This document shows positions 24,344 to 33,722 of a stretch of 64,000 nucleotides of DNA, one piece after another. Below the pieces are notes generated by a model. That model was not told the DNA's origin. It was given only the letters and a program-made list of their open reading frames with translations, and did no database searches. The stretch is from Cryobacterium levicorallinum (GTDB lineage: Bacteria; Actinomycetota; Actinomycetes; Actinomycetales; Microbacteriaceae), in contig NZ_SOFE01000014.1 in NCBI RefSeq assembly GCF_004402405.1, positions 248,001 through 312,000 of the forward strand. The letters run 5' to 3'. A program made the position numbers and the translations under genes. The number at the start of each line of letters is the position of its first letter. Position 1 is the stretch's first letter.

Positions 24344-25732
24344 CTAGCGGCGACCGGCCCCAGCCAAATCGGCGGCGGCGGCGCGATCGGCCGATTCGGC
24401 GGCATCCGCTGCATCAATGTCGTGCAGCGAGAGGCCGCGCGTTTCCTTGAGGGTCAGCACAACGAGGGCCGTCAGGAGGCAGGCTGCCGCGAGGTAGATG
24501 GCCACCGGCACCGAGGAATCGAAGGCGGAGAGCAGGCTCACGGCGATGATCGGGGCGATCGAGCCCGCGATGACCGAGGTGACCTGGTAGCCGAGCGAGA
24601 CGCCGGAGTAGCGCATGCGGGTGGGGAACATCTCCGCCATGATGGCGGGCTGGCCGGCATACATGAGGGCGTGGAACAGCAGACCCAACATAATCGCGAC
24701 GATAATGATGAAGTCGTTCGCGGTATCCATCATGGGGAAGGCGAAGAAGCCCCAGGTGCCGGCGAGGACGGCACCGAGGAAGTACACCGGGCGGCGGCCG
24801 ACTCGGTCGGACAGGTGGCCGACGAGCGGAATGACACTGAAGTGCAGGGCGTGGGCGAGGAGTAGAAGCAGCAGTACCCGCGAGGTGTCCATCTCGACGA
24901 TGATCTTCAAGTAGGTGATCGAGAACACCACCACCAGGTAATAGAGGATGTTCTCGGCGAAACGCAGGCCCATTGCGGTGAAGACGCCGCGCGGGTAGCG
25001 ACGGAAGACCTCGACGATGCCGAAGCCCTTGTCGCCCCCCATGACCTCTTTCTGCGCCTTGAGAAAGATCGGCGCATCGCTGACCTTGGTGCGAATGTAA
25101 TACCCGACCAGCACGATCACGGCGGAGAGCCAGAACGCGACGCGCCAGCCCCAGCTCAGGAAGGCCTCATCGGAGAGGGTCGAGGCGAGTACGAACAGCA
25201 CGCCGGTGGCCAGTAGGTTTCCACCGGGCACAGCGGCCTGGGGCCAGCTGGCCCAGAATCCGCGCGACTTCTCCGGGCTGTGCTCGGCGACGAGCAGCAC
25301 GGCACCGCCCCATTCGCCGCCGACCGCGAAGCCCTGAATGAAGCGCAGGAGCACGAGCAGAACGGGCGCGAGGTAGCCGATCTGCTGGAAGGTCGGCAGA
25401 CAGCCCATCAGGAAGGTGGCGACGCCGACGAGCACGAGGCTGAACTGCAGCAGTCGTTTGCGGCCGAACTTGTCGCCGAAGTGTCCGAACACGATGCCGC
25501 CGATGGGGCGGGCCAGGAACCCGACCGCGTAGGTGGCGAAGGCGGCGATGATGCCCTCGAGCTCACTGCCCGCGTTGGGAAAGAACAGGGTGCCGAAAAC
25601 CAGGGTTGCCGCGGAGGCGTAGAGAAAGAACTCGTACCATTCCACGACCGTGCCGGCCATGGAGGCTGCCACGACCTTTTTCAGTCCGGACGTCTGTACG
25701 TCCTGTCGGGAATTGGATCTGGTCGTGCTCAT
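24344..25732 (-). CDS. MFS transporter, metabolite:H+ symporter (MHS) family
   Basis: A 462-residue permease with about 12 hydrophobic segments. MHS hallmarks: VVEWYEFFLYASAATLVF in the first helix, RPIGGIVFGHFGDKFGRKRLL in loop 2-3, and RFIQGFAVGGEWGGAVLLVAEH in helix 4. Relatives (ShiA, ProP, KgtP) import shikimate, betaines or dicarboxylates with protons. The substrate is unknown; nearness to mmsAB and the LysR gene hints at a carboxylate such as 3-hydroxyisobutyrate. GAGGGGGAA precedes the ATG at 25732. Confidence 0.88.
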   Translation of the reverse strand: MSTTRSNSRQDVQTSGLKKVVAASMAGTVVEWYEFFLYASAATLVFGTLFFPNAGSELEGIIAAFATYAVGFLARPIGGIVFGHFGDKFGRKRLLQFSLVLVGVATFLMGCLPTFQQIGYLAPVLLVLLRFIQGFAVGGEWGGAVLLVAEHSPEKSRGFWASWPQAAVPGGNLLATGVLFVLASTLSDEAFLSWGWRVAFWLSAVIVLVGYYIRTKVSDAPIFLKAQKEVMGGDKGFGIVEVFRRYPRGVFTAMGLRFAENILYYLVVVFSITYLKIIVEMDTSRVLLLLLLAHALHFSVIPLVGHLSDRVGRRPVYFLGAVLAGTWGFFAFPMMDTANDFIIIVAIMLGLLFHALMYAGQPAIMAEMFPTRMRYSGVSLGYQVTSVIAGSIAPIIAVSLLSAFDSSVPVAIYLAAACLLTALVVLTLKETRGLSLHDIDAADAAESADRAAAADLAGAGRR

Positions 25733-25924
25733 GGGATTCCCCCTCGTGTCGTCATTGACACAACGTGCGTGCACGTCGTCTGGCTCGTCTTAGCTTGCGC
25801 TTCGCACTGCTGACTGTCAAAGGCGATTCGCACAGGGGCGCCGTGCAGAAATGCACACGTGGTCTGAGGGAACGAACTCGGCAACGGTATTCTCAAAGGA
25901 ACAAACAGTGAGGTGGGAACAACC

Positions 25925-26566
25925 GTGACGCACGCGCATCCGTTGCACGTCGACGTGGAGGTGCCGTGCCTGTGCTGCCTCGCGCCGCAGCCGTTTCACT
26001 TCACCGCGCTGAGCGACCAGGTGGTCTGCGCGCAGTGCGTGCACCACATTGGGGCTGAGAAGAGTGAGCGTCGCGACGCTGAGCACGTCAAGCTGTGGGC
26101 CGCTCGCTGGGCGGTTTCCGAGTCCGCGCACGAAGAATATATCGCCGAAACGGAGGCTCTCCTCGTCGCCCGCGACATTGATCTGACCGCCCTGCGCGCC
26201 CAGGTCACCGAGCTCAGTGCCGTCGTGGAAGGTCAGTTCGCGGACGGGATCGACGGAGTGCGTGCCCTGCTGCAGAATGATCTGGTCAAGCGGGCCGAAC
26301 GCAATACCGAGCTGGCCCGGCGCCAGATTGACTGGGCGATGGGCGGCCTCTGGCGCATCGCTGGGCTGCACCACGACGACCCGGCTCAGCCGGCGAAGTG
26401 CTCCTGCGGACGCACGGCCGGCAGCTGCGCGGAGAGCAGCGCAATCGACGCGCTGAGGCAGGCGCTAGGCGACTGGGAGAAGAAAAACGTGCTGCTGCTG
26501 CAGGGTGGCCGCCGGCATGGACTGCCGGCGGACCACCCTGCGGTGCTGAACCAGCGCATCCGCTGA
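25925..26566 (+). CDS. hypothetical protein with Cys clusters and a coiled-coil middle
   Basis: About 213 residues, family not recognised. The N-terminus has a possible zinc ribbon: CLCCLAPQPFHF followed by VVCAQCVHHIG. The middle (about 70-160) is helix-rich. A second Cys group (CSCGRTAGSC) follows and the C-terminus is charged. The final codons NQRIR-stop lie in the first unit of a 17-base tandem repeat, so the repeat supplies the stop codon. Start uncertain: GTG at 25925 has AGGTGGG 7 bases upstream; GTG at 25913 is possible. Role unknown. Confidence 0.6.
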   Translation: MTHAHPLHVDVEVPCLCCLAPQPFHFTALSDQVVCAQCVHHIGAEKSERRDAEHVKLWAARWAVSESAHEEYIAETEALLVARDIDLTALRAQVTELSAVVEGQFADGIDGVRALLQNDLVKRAERNTELARRQIDWAMGGLWRIAGLHHDDPAQPAKCSCGRTAGSCAESSAIDALRQALGDWEKKNVLLLQGGRRHGLPADHPAVLNQRIR

Positions 26567-26641
26567 ACCAGCGCATCCGCTGAACCAGCGCATCCGCTGA
26601 ACCAGCGCATCCGCTGAACCAGCGCATCCGCTGAACCAGCG
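26546..26641. repeat. 17-base tandem repeat, five full copies plus a partial copy
   Basis: The unit CTGAACCAGCGCATCCG is repeated without change at 26546, 26563, 26580, 26597 and 26614, then 11 more bases. Each junction contains GCATCCGCT, the 9-mer over-represented elsewhere in the window. The array starts inside the last codons of the upstream gene and ends 25 bases before the transporter stop. Confidence 0.97.
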
Positions 26642-26665
26642 TGCTGCGCTGTGCAGGTGCGCGGG

Positions 26666-28122
26666 CTAGTGCCCGATCGGAACCGGCGCGTCGAGCGGCG
26701 GACGCCGTACCAGGAATGCTGCCGGAATGGCGAACAGCGAGATGATCGCACCGCACAGGAACGCACCGCGAATACCGGCGGCCGTCGCCGACACCTCGTT
26801 GACGCCCTGCGCGATCAGCGCGGCCGACTGCGAGGTCATGACGGCGATGAACAAGGCTGTGCCGATGGCGCCGGCGAGCTGCTGGACCGTGCCGACGACC
26901 GCGCTGCCGTGGGAGTACAGGCTGGGCCCCAGGGAGCCGAGACCCGAGGTGAACAGCGGTGTGAACAGCAGGGACAGGCCGGCGCTCATGCCGATGTGGG
27001 CGACCATGAGCATCCACGGTTCGGTGGTCTCGCCCATCCTGGTCATCGCCCAGAACCCGCGCTGACGAGGATCGACCCGGGAACCAGCAGGATGGTCGGG
27101 CCGCGACGGTCGTAGATACGGCCGACGAACGGCGCGAGCAGGCCCATGGTCAGCCCTCCTGGCAGCAGCAGCAGCCCGGTAGCGAGAGCGGTCATGCCGA
27201 GCACGTTCTGCATGTACAGCGGCAGCAGAATAATGGTGCCGAACAGGGCCAGCATGCTGATGCTGAGCATGGAGATCGACAGGGTGAACGTGCGCGAGGT
27301 GAACACGCGCAGGTCGAGCAGGGCACGATCGGTGCGCTGCAACTGCAGTTGGCGCAGCACGAACAGGGCCAGGGCAACCAGGCCGATGCCGAGCGGCAGC
27401 CAGCCGGCCATTGCTGCGCCGCCCAGGTTGCTCAGACCGTAGACGAACCCGCCGAAGCCGAAGGCCGAGAGGATGACCGAGAGCACGTCGATCGGAATCT
27501 GGCGCGGCGTGGTCACGTTCTGGATCCGTGAGGCGCCCAGGACGAGGGCGCCGATGGCGATCGGCAAGACCAGGATGAACATCCATCGCCAGTCGAGCAC
27601 GCTGAGGATGATGCCCGAGATGGTCGGGCCGATCGCCGGGGCGACCGAGATGACGATGGAAATGTTTCCCATGGTCTTGCCGCGGGAGCTGGGTGCGACG
27701 AGGGTCATCACGGTCGTCATGAGCAGGGGCATCATGATGGCCGTTCCGCTGGCCTGCACGATGCGGCCGAGCAGCAGCAACTCAAAGCCGGGAGCGAGCG
27801 CGGCGATCAGGGTGCCGGTGCTGAACAGGGTCATCGCGGCGATGAACACCGGGCGGGTGTTGAAACGCTGAATGAGAAAACCGGTGATCGGAATGACCAC
27901 GGCCATCGTGAGCATGAACGCCGTGGTCAGCCACTGCGCGGCGGTCGCCGTGATGCTGAGGTCGTCCATGAGGTGCGGCAGGGCCACACCCATGATGGTC
28001 TCGTTCAGAATGACCACGAACGCCGAGACCAGCAGCAGTCGAATCACCAGCTGGTTGCGCTTGGCATCGGCATCGGGGCGGCGGTCCACCGTGGTTGTGG
28101 GCACGCTGGCTGTTGTGGTCAT
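26666..28122 (-). pseudogene. DHA2-type MFS drug transporter, frameshifted
   Basis: The N-terminal 360 residues (from ATG 28122) have the 14-TM EmrB pattern: NETIMGVALPHLMDDLSI, GRIVQASGTAIMMPLLMT, and a late GRIYDRRG loop. The frame ends at 27043-27045. The C-terminal ~125 residues continue in another frame from about 27065: FWAMTRMGETTEPWM through to IPAAFLVRRPP, stop at 26666. Loss of one base near 27053-27060, in the GCGGGTTC stretch, would explain it. Together the pieces have the length of a normal EmrB-type exporter. A sequencing error cannot be excluded. Confidence 0.8.
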
Positions 28123-28295
28123 AACTGGTCCTGACAGTGGTACGAAAAGGATATGCATAAAACGACATGCGAAAATTAGCGGCCGCCGCCCCCGAGCCGG
28201 CTCGCTGTGTGCGCCTCTAGGTGCAGCGTTTTGCAGGGTGTGAATTATTCCTGGGCACGCGAATTAGCCACCGAGAACCGGGTGAGGCGCGCGAT

Positions 28296-30764
28296 TTAGG
28301 CCAGGCGGAGCTTGAGATAGGGCGCGGTGCGGCTGGTCGGGTGGGCCGCCACGGTCGCGGGGGTGCCGGCCGCGATGATTTGGCCGCCCTGGTCGCCACC
28401 GGACGGGCCGAGGTCGATCACCCAGTCGGCGGCGGCGATCACGTCCATCTCGTGTTCAACCACGACGACGGTGTTGCCGGCTTCGACCAGGCGTCCGAGC
28501 TGCTGCAGGAGCAGCTCGACGTCGGCCGGATGCAGCCCGGTCGTCGGCTCGTCGAGCAGATAGAGGGTGTGGCCGCGGCGGGCGCGCTGCAGCTCGGTCG
28601 CGAGCTTGATGCGCTGGGCCTCGCCGCCGGAAAGCTCGGTGGCTGGCTGCCCGAGTCGCAGATAGCCCAGGCCCACCTCGCGCAGGGTTTCGAGGCTGCG
28701 CGCGGCGACGGAGACGTCTTCGAGAAAGTCGAGTGCGGCATCCACTGTCAGGCCGAGCACCTGGGCGATGTTCTTGCCGCGGTAGGTCACCGCGAGGGTC
28801 TCGGGGTTGTAGCGCGAACCCCCGCAGTCCGGGCAGGGCGCGTAGCTGCCCGGCAGAAAGAGCAGTCCGACCGCCACGAAACCCTCACCGAGGCAGGTCT
28901 CGCAGCGGCCGCCGGCCACGTTGAACGAGAACCGTGACGCGGTGAAGCCGCGCGCCCTGGCGTCGTCGGTGGCGGCAAAGGTGGCTCGAACGGCATCGAA
29001 CAGGCCGGTATAGGTGGCGAGGTTGGAGCGCGGGGTGCGGCCGATCGGCTTCTGGTCAACCTGCACCAGGCGATCCACGGCTTCGAGGCCGGTGACCGCG
29101 GCGACCGGGCTCGAGTCGAACTCGACTTCGGTATCGGGGTCGCCCAGATCGAGCACCGGAACGTCGTCGGGGTCGGGGTGCAGGTGTCGACCGACGGCCT
29201 CGGCGAGCACCTGGCTGACCAGGGTGGATTTGCCCGAGCCGCTGACGCCGGTGACGGCCGTCAAAACCCCGAGCGGAATCTGCGCATTGAGACCCTGCAG
29301 GTTGTGCCGGGTCACGTCGTGCAGGCCCAACCAGCCAAGCGGATGCCGCAGCTCTGCCCGCGCCACCGGCTCCCGGTCTGCGGCAAACAGGTACCGCCGC
29401 GTGACCGAGGCGTCGACCTCGGCCAGCCCCGCGGTCGGCCCGCTATAGAGCACCTCGCCGCCACCCTCGCCGGCCCGAGGACCGACGTCGACGACCCAGT
29501 CGGCGCGTCCGACGACGTCCATATTGTGTTCGACCACGAAGACGGAGTTGCCCGAGAGCTTGAGCTGCTCGAGCACGAGCAGCAGCGGCTCGGCGTCGGC
29601 CGGGTGCAGACCGGCCGAGGGCTCGTCGAGCACGTAGATCACCCCGAACAGGCCAGAGCGCAGTTGGGTGGCGATGCGCAGCCGCTGCATCTCGCCCGGC
29701 GAGAGCGTGGGGGTCGAGCGGCCGAGGGCCAGATAGCCGAGGCCCAGTTCGAGCAGCACATCGATGCGGCGCAGCAGGTCCCCGGCCAGGGTGACGGCCA
29801 CCTCTGACACAGAGTCGCCCGACACAATCGGCCGCAGAACATCGGCCAGAGCCTTCATCGGCAGGGCGTTGAGCTCGGCGATCGAGTGACCGGCCACGGT
29901 GACGGCGAGGGCTTCCGGCTTCAGGCCACTGCCACCGCAGTCGGGGCACGGGCCGGTATCGACGTAGCGCAACACCCGCTGCCGCACGTTCGGGCTCTTG
30001 CTGTCGGCGAGGGTGTGCAGTACGAAACTCTTGGCGCTCCAGAACCGGCCCTGGTAGGGCTTGGCGATGCGGTCGCGCTGCGGCACGACCTCGACCACCG
30101 GCTGTTCCTCGGTAAACAGAATCCAGTCCCGGTCGGCTCTGGACAGGTCCTGCCAGGGCAGGTCGATGTCGTAGCCGAGCACCGCGACGATGTCGCGCAG
30201 GTTCTTGCCCTGCCAGGCACCGGGCCAGGCCGCGATGGCGCCGTCGCGAATGCTGAGGGTGGGATCGAGCACCATCGATGCTTCACTGACCGTGTGCGCC
30301 ATACCCAGACCGTGGCAGCGCGGGCAGGCACCCATCGCGGTGTTCGGTGAAAAGGAGTCGGATTCGAGGCGACCGGCAGCATCCGCTGGATATATGCCGG
30401 CACGGGAATACATCATGCGGAGCGAGTTAGACAGCGTGGTGACCGTGCCGACGCTCGAACGGGAACTCGGTGTACCGCGTCGTTGCTGCAGGGCGACCGC
30501 CGGGGGCAGGCCGGTGATCTCATCGACGTGCGGGGTATGCCCTTGTTGAATGAGCCGACGGGCGTAGGGCGCTACCGACTCAAAGAAACGGCGCTGAGCC
30601 TCGGCAAAGATGGTGCCGAAGGCGAGCGAGGATTTGCCGGAGCCCGAAACGCCGGTGAAGGCCACGATGGCGTCCCGGGGCACATCGACGTTCACATTGC
30701 GCAGGTTGTTCTCGCGGGCACCGCGCACCCGCACGAAACCCTCGGATTGATTTTCACTAAGCAT
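28296..30764 (-). CDS. excinuclease ABC subunit UvrA-like ATPase (class II)
   Basis: An 822-residue tandem ABC ATPase. Walker A sites are GVSGSGKSSLAFGT (about 38) and GVSGSGKSTLVSQ (about 520). ABC signatures are LSPGEMQRL and LSGGEAQRIKLATELQ, and zinc-finger Cys pairs are in CPRCHGLG, CPDCGGSGL, CETCLGEG and CPDCGG. It is about 130 residues shorter than canonical UvrA, as in class II (UvrA2/DrrC-like) proteins that lack most of the UvrB-binding region. These are linked to DNA-damage tolerance or drug resistance. The transporter next to it is a frameshifted drug exporter. Confidence 0.9.
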   Translation of the reverse strand: MLSENQSEGFVRVRGARENNLRNVNVDVPRDAIVAFTGVSGSGKSSLAFGTIFAEAQRRFFESVAPYARRLIQQGHTPHVDEITGLPPAVALQQRRGTPSSRSSVGTVTTLSNSLRMMYSRAGIYPADAAGRLESDSFSPNTAMGACPRCHGLGMAHTVSEASMVLDPTLSIRDGAIAAWPGAWQGKNLRDIVAVLGYDIDLPWQDLSRADRDWILFTEEQPVVEVVPQRDRIAKPYQGRFWSAKSFVLHTLADSKSPNVRQRVLRYVDTGPCPDCGGSGLKPEALAVTVAGHSIAELNALPMKALADVLRPIVSGDSVSEVAVTLAGDLLRRIDVLLELGLGYLALGRSTPTLSPGEMQRLRIATQLRSGLFGVIYVLDEPSAGLHPADAEPLLLVLEQLKLSGNSVFVVEHNMDVVGRADWVVDVGPRAGEGGGEVLYSGPTAGLAEVDASVTRRYLFAADREPVARAELRHPLGWLGLHDVTRHNLQGLNAQIPLGVLTAVTGVSGSGKSTLVSQVLAEAVGRHLHPDPDDVPVLDLGDPDTEVEFDSSPVAAVTGLEAVDRLVQVDQKPIGRTPRSNLATYTGLFDAVRATFAATDDARARGFTASRFSFNVAGGRCETCLGEGFVAVGLLFLPGSYAPCPDCGGSRYNPETLAVTYRGKNIAQVLGLTVDAALDFLEDVSVAARSLETLREVGLGYLRLGQPATELSGGEAQRIKLATELQRARRGHTLYLLDEPTTGLHPADVELLLQQLGRLVEAGNTVVVVEHEMDVIAAADWVIDLGPSGGDQGGQIIAAGTPATVAAHPTSRTAPYLKLRLA

Positions 30765-30803
30765 CCGAGCAAGTGTAGTTCGCTCGATTGGGAACCGCGC
30801 GGC

Positions 30804-31859
30804 TCAGATCGAGGTGGCGTCCTCGACCTGACCGACGAGCTCTTCGATGATGTCCTCCAGAAAGAGCACACCGGTCACGGTGCCGTTTGCGTCGAAGGAC
30901 GTCGCTACGTGCGCTCCGAGGCGTCGCATCGACGCGAGCGCGTCTTCCAGCTCGCTGTCACACGACACGGATGCGAGACGACGCAGCCGTTTGCTCGGTA
31001 CCGGCTGGGTGAAGGTGTCGCCGCTGGTGAGATCCATGACGTCCTTGAGGTGCAGGTAGCCGGTCGGCTGATCGTCGTCGTCGGTGAGGATGTACCGCGA
31101 GAATCCGTGCTGGCTGACGGCCCGCTGAATGTCGGCCGGTGAGGCCGTGGAGGGCAGGCAGACCATCGATTCGATCGGCACCTGCACGTCGGACACCTTT
31201 TTCGCCGTGAACTCGAACGCGGCTGTGAGCGTGCCGGAGGCATCCTGCAGCATGCCCTCGCGGGTGGACTGCTCCACGATGCTGGCGACCTCGTCGAGGG
31301 TGAACGCGCTCGTCGCCTCGTTTTTGGGCTCGACCTTGCACAGGCGCAGCACGCCGTTGGCTAGCCAGTTCAGGCTGAAGATGATCGGGTTGAACACCCG
31401 AGCCACGAACACGAGTGGCGGCGCCAGAATGAGGGCGGCCTTTTCGGGAACGGAGAACGAGATGTTCTTCGGAATCATCTCGCCGAAGACAACGTGCAGA
31501 AAGGTCACCAGAATCAGCGCGAAGCTGAAGGCGATCGTGCTGATCATGCCCTCGGAGAGGCCGGTGCCCGCGAGCGGGTATTCGAGCAGACCGTGAATGG
31601 CCGGCTCGGAGACGTTCAGAATGAGCAGTGAGCACACCGTGATACCCAGCTGGCTGGTGGCGAGCATGAGTGTGGCGTGTTCCATGGCCCACAGGGTGGT
31701 CTTGGCAGCCTTGCTGCCCTGGGCGGCGAGCGGTTCAATCTGGGAGCGCCGGGCGGAGATGACGGCGAATTCGGCGCCGACGAAGAACGCGTTCACCACC
31801 AACAGGACGACGAGCCAGATCAGTCCGGGCAAGTACGCGGTTAAATCGGCGCTACTCAT
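30804..31859 (-). CDS. CNNM/CBS domain membrane protein (hemolysin family), second gene
   Basis: A 351-residue protein with a CNNM (DUF21) membrane domain of about four helices at residues 10-190, then two CBS domains to about 340. FGEMIPKNISFSVP is typical of the DUF21 domain. The CorC_HlyC C-terminal domain is absent, unlike the upstream paralogue. Family members have been linked to Mg/Co export and membrane integrity. Its ATG overlaps the end of the preceding CNNM gene by 8 bases, so the two are co-translated and may form a heterodimer. Confidence 0.88.
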   Translation of the reverse strand: MSSADLTAYLPGLIWLVVLLVVNAFFVGAEFAVISARRSQIEPLAAQGSKAAKTTLWAMEHATLMLATSQLGITVCSLLILNVSEPAIHGLLEYPLAGTGLSEGMISTIAFSFALILVTFLHVVFGEMIPKNISFSVPEKAALILAPPLVFVARVFNPIIFSLNWLANGVLRLCKVEPKNEATSAFTLDEVASIVEQSTREGMLQDASGTLTAAFEFTAKKVSDVQVPIESMVCLPSTASPADIQRAVSQHGFSRYILTDDDDQPTGYLHLKDVMDLTSGDTFTQPVPSKRLRRLASVSCDSELEDALASMRRLGAHVATSFDANGTVTGVLFLEDIIEELVGQVEDATSI

Positions 31860-33219
31860 GGATCAGGTCTTTCTGAATTTTATTGACGATGCGGTCGTGC
31901 GGGGTGGCGAGGCTCGGATCGGTCTCGGGGTCGACGGGCGTGTAGCGGACGCGGTGAACGCGTACGCCGTCGACGCGGTCGATGCGCAGCACGCCGCCCT
32001 CGATGGCGACCTCGTCACCGAGTTCGGGAATGCGATCGAGCTGATCGGCGAGGAATCCGCCGACCGTGTCGTAGTCGCCGTCGGTCGGGACGGTGACGCC
32101 GGCCCGGTCGAACAGCTCGTCGGGGCGCCAGGCCGCGTCGAACACGACCGACCGGCCGGAGCGGATGACGCCGGCCTTGGCCCGGTCATGCTCGTCTTCC
32201 AACTCGCCGACGAGTTCTTCGACGAGGTCTTCGAGGGTGACGATGCCGGCGGTTCCGCCGTATTCATCGGCGACCACGGCAATCTGGAACCCCTGCTGGC
32301 GCAGAGCGGCGAGCAGGGAATCTACGCCCATGGTCTCGGGAACGCGCAGGGCCTCCACTTTCAGGTCAGCGGCCGTCACCGTGGCCCGCTCATCCAGTGC
32401 AACGGCGAAGGCCTGTTTCACGTGCAATACGCCGACGATGTCATCGGCGTTCCTGTCGATCACGGGGAACCGTGAGTAGCCGGTGCTGGTCGCAAGACGC
32501 ACAACGGCCTCGGCCGTGTCGGTGACATGAACAGAGGCCATGCGCACCCTCGGCGTCATGACATCGGCAGCAGAATGGTCGGAGAACCGCAGGGTGCGGT
32601 GCAGCATGGCGGCGTGGTCGTCGTCCAGCACCCCCTCGAGGGCTGAGCGGCGCACCAGAAAGCTCAGCTCTTCGGCGCTACGGGCGCCGGAGAGTTCTTC
32701 TTTCGGCTCGATGCCGAACCGGCGAATGATCGCGTTGGCCGTGTTGTTGAACAGCAGAATGACGGGTTTGAACACGGCCGTGAACACGGTTTGGGCCGGC
32801 ACGACGATTTTCGCGGTTGCCAACGGCACGGCGAGGGCGAAGTTCTTTGGAACGAGCTCGCCGACCACCATGGAGAACAGCGTCGCGAGCGAGATCGCGA
32901 TTATCGTTCCCAGCAGCGGCACGATGCCGGCCGGTACGCCCGCACTTGTCAGCGGCCCGCTGAGCAGGGATCGAATGGCCGGTTCGAAGGTGAATCCGGT
33001 CAGCAGCGTGGTGAGGGTGATGCCCAGTTGGGCGCTCGACAGGTGCGTCGAGGTGATCTTGAGCGCCTTAATAGTCGGACCGAGTCGCTTTTCGCCGCGA
33101 TCGCGGCGAGCTTCGAGCTCATTGCGGTCGAGCGTAACCAAGGCGAACTCGGAGGCTACGAAAATTCCCGTTCCGACGGTGAGTAGGAGTCCTACGCCCA
33201 CCATGATCCACTCATACAT
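31852..33219 (-). CDS. CNNM/CBS/CorC domain membrane protein (hemolysin family), first gene
   Basis: A 455-residue protein with an N-terminal DUF21/CNNM domain (VVGELVPKNFALAVP), CBS pair at about 210-340 (VMTPRVRMASVHV; VVADEYGGTAGIVTLEDLVEE), and a C-terminal CorC_HlyC transporter-associated domain at about 360-440 (DYDTVGGFLADQLDRIPELGD). The full set suggests a divalent-cation transporter or regulator in the membrane. AGGAG precedes the ATG at 33219. It leads a two-gene operon. Confidence 0.9.
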   Translation of the reverse strand: MYEWIMVGVGLLLTVGTGIFVASEFALVTLDRNELEARRDRGEKRLGPTIKALKITSTHLSSAQLGITLTTLLTGFTFEPAIRSLLSGPLTSAGVPAGIVPLLGTIIAISLATLFSMVVGELVPKNFALAVPLATAKIVVPAQTVFTAVFKPVILLFNNTANAIIRRFGIEPKEELSGARSAEELSFLVRRSALEGVLDDDHAAMLHRTLRFSDHSAADVMTPRVRMASVHVTDTAEAVVRLATSTGYSRFPVIDRNADDIVGVLHVKQAFAVALDERATVTAADLKVEALRVPETMGVDSLLAALRQQGFQIAVVADEYGGTAGIVTLEDLVEELVGELEDEHDRAKAGVIRSGRSVVFDAAWRPDELFDRAGVTVPTDGDYDTVGGFLADQLDRIPELGDEVAIEGGVLRIDRVDGVRVHRVRYTPVDPETDPSLATPHDRIVNKIQKDLIHE

Positions 33220-33305
33220 GTTGTGCTCCTCTCAGATCGAGAGGCATGTCGGTGGTGGCGGGCGAGGGTTTATGCGAGGGAGGGTCTTCCATTGTGCGTC
33301 TAAAC

Positions 33306-33683
33306 CTATAGGCAGATGCTGACAAAACGCCGGTTCGCCGCGTTTCGGCCGTGACAGGGCCTGGGTGCTGGGGCGGTCACCTCGGGCCCGGCCAGCCGGG
33401 AATTCAACGCGACGAGCACCCCGCCGGCCAGCGGAACGGCGTAGTGGGCGATTAGCATCTCGGGTATATTCGGCGCGAGGAATATAACCCGGTCACCCGG
33501 CGTGATACGCGAGCGGATGGCGTGGGCCAGCTCCTCGGCGGCCTGCGCGAACTCCAGGTAGCTGTAGCGCCGAGCGCCGTAAACGATCGCATCCTTGTTT
33601 GGGAATACTTCGGCGCTGCGCTGGAGAAATCGCATCGGTGTGAGCGGTGAATCGTTGCGCGAGCTGGTCTTGGTATCAATCAC
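33306..33683 (-). pseudogene. acyl-CoA synthetase, truncated to its N-terminus
   Basis: The 125-residue reading matches AMP-binding acyl-CoA ligases for about 97 residues (FLQRSAEVFPNKDAIVYG ... GDRVIFLAPNIPEMLIAHYA ... GGVLVALNSRL). It then runs into unrelated Arg/Pro-rich text and a stop. The family is over 500 residues; the phosphate-binding loop and all catalytic parts are missing. A GTG start with AGGAG upstream survives, so the stub may still be translated. It follows the acyl-CoA dehydrogenase gene and was probably its operon partner. Confidence 0.85.
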
Positions 33684-33722
33684 GCGGGACTCCTGTGTCC
33701 GGAAAGATGCACCGAAGTGGGG

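Noticed and set aside
26546..26641. Tandem array considered as a CRISPR
   Set aside because: Units are 17 bases with no spacers and no cas genes.
26286..27017. A minus-strand reading through the 17-base repeats (repetitive QRMRWFSGCAGSA-like text)
   Set aside because: The repeat in coding form arises only from the tandem array; it overlaps two better genes and has no ribosome site.
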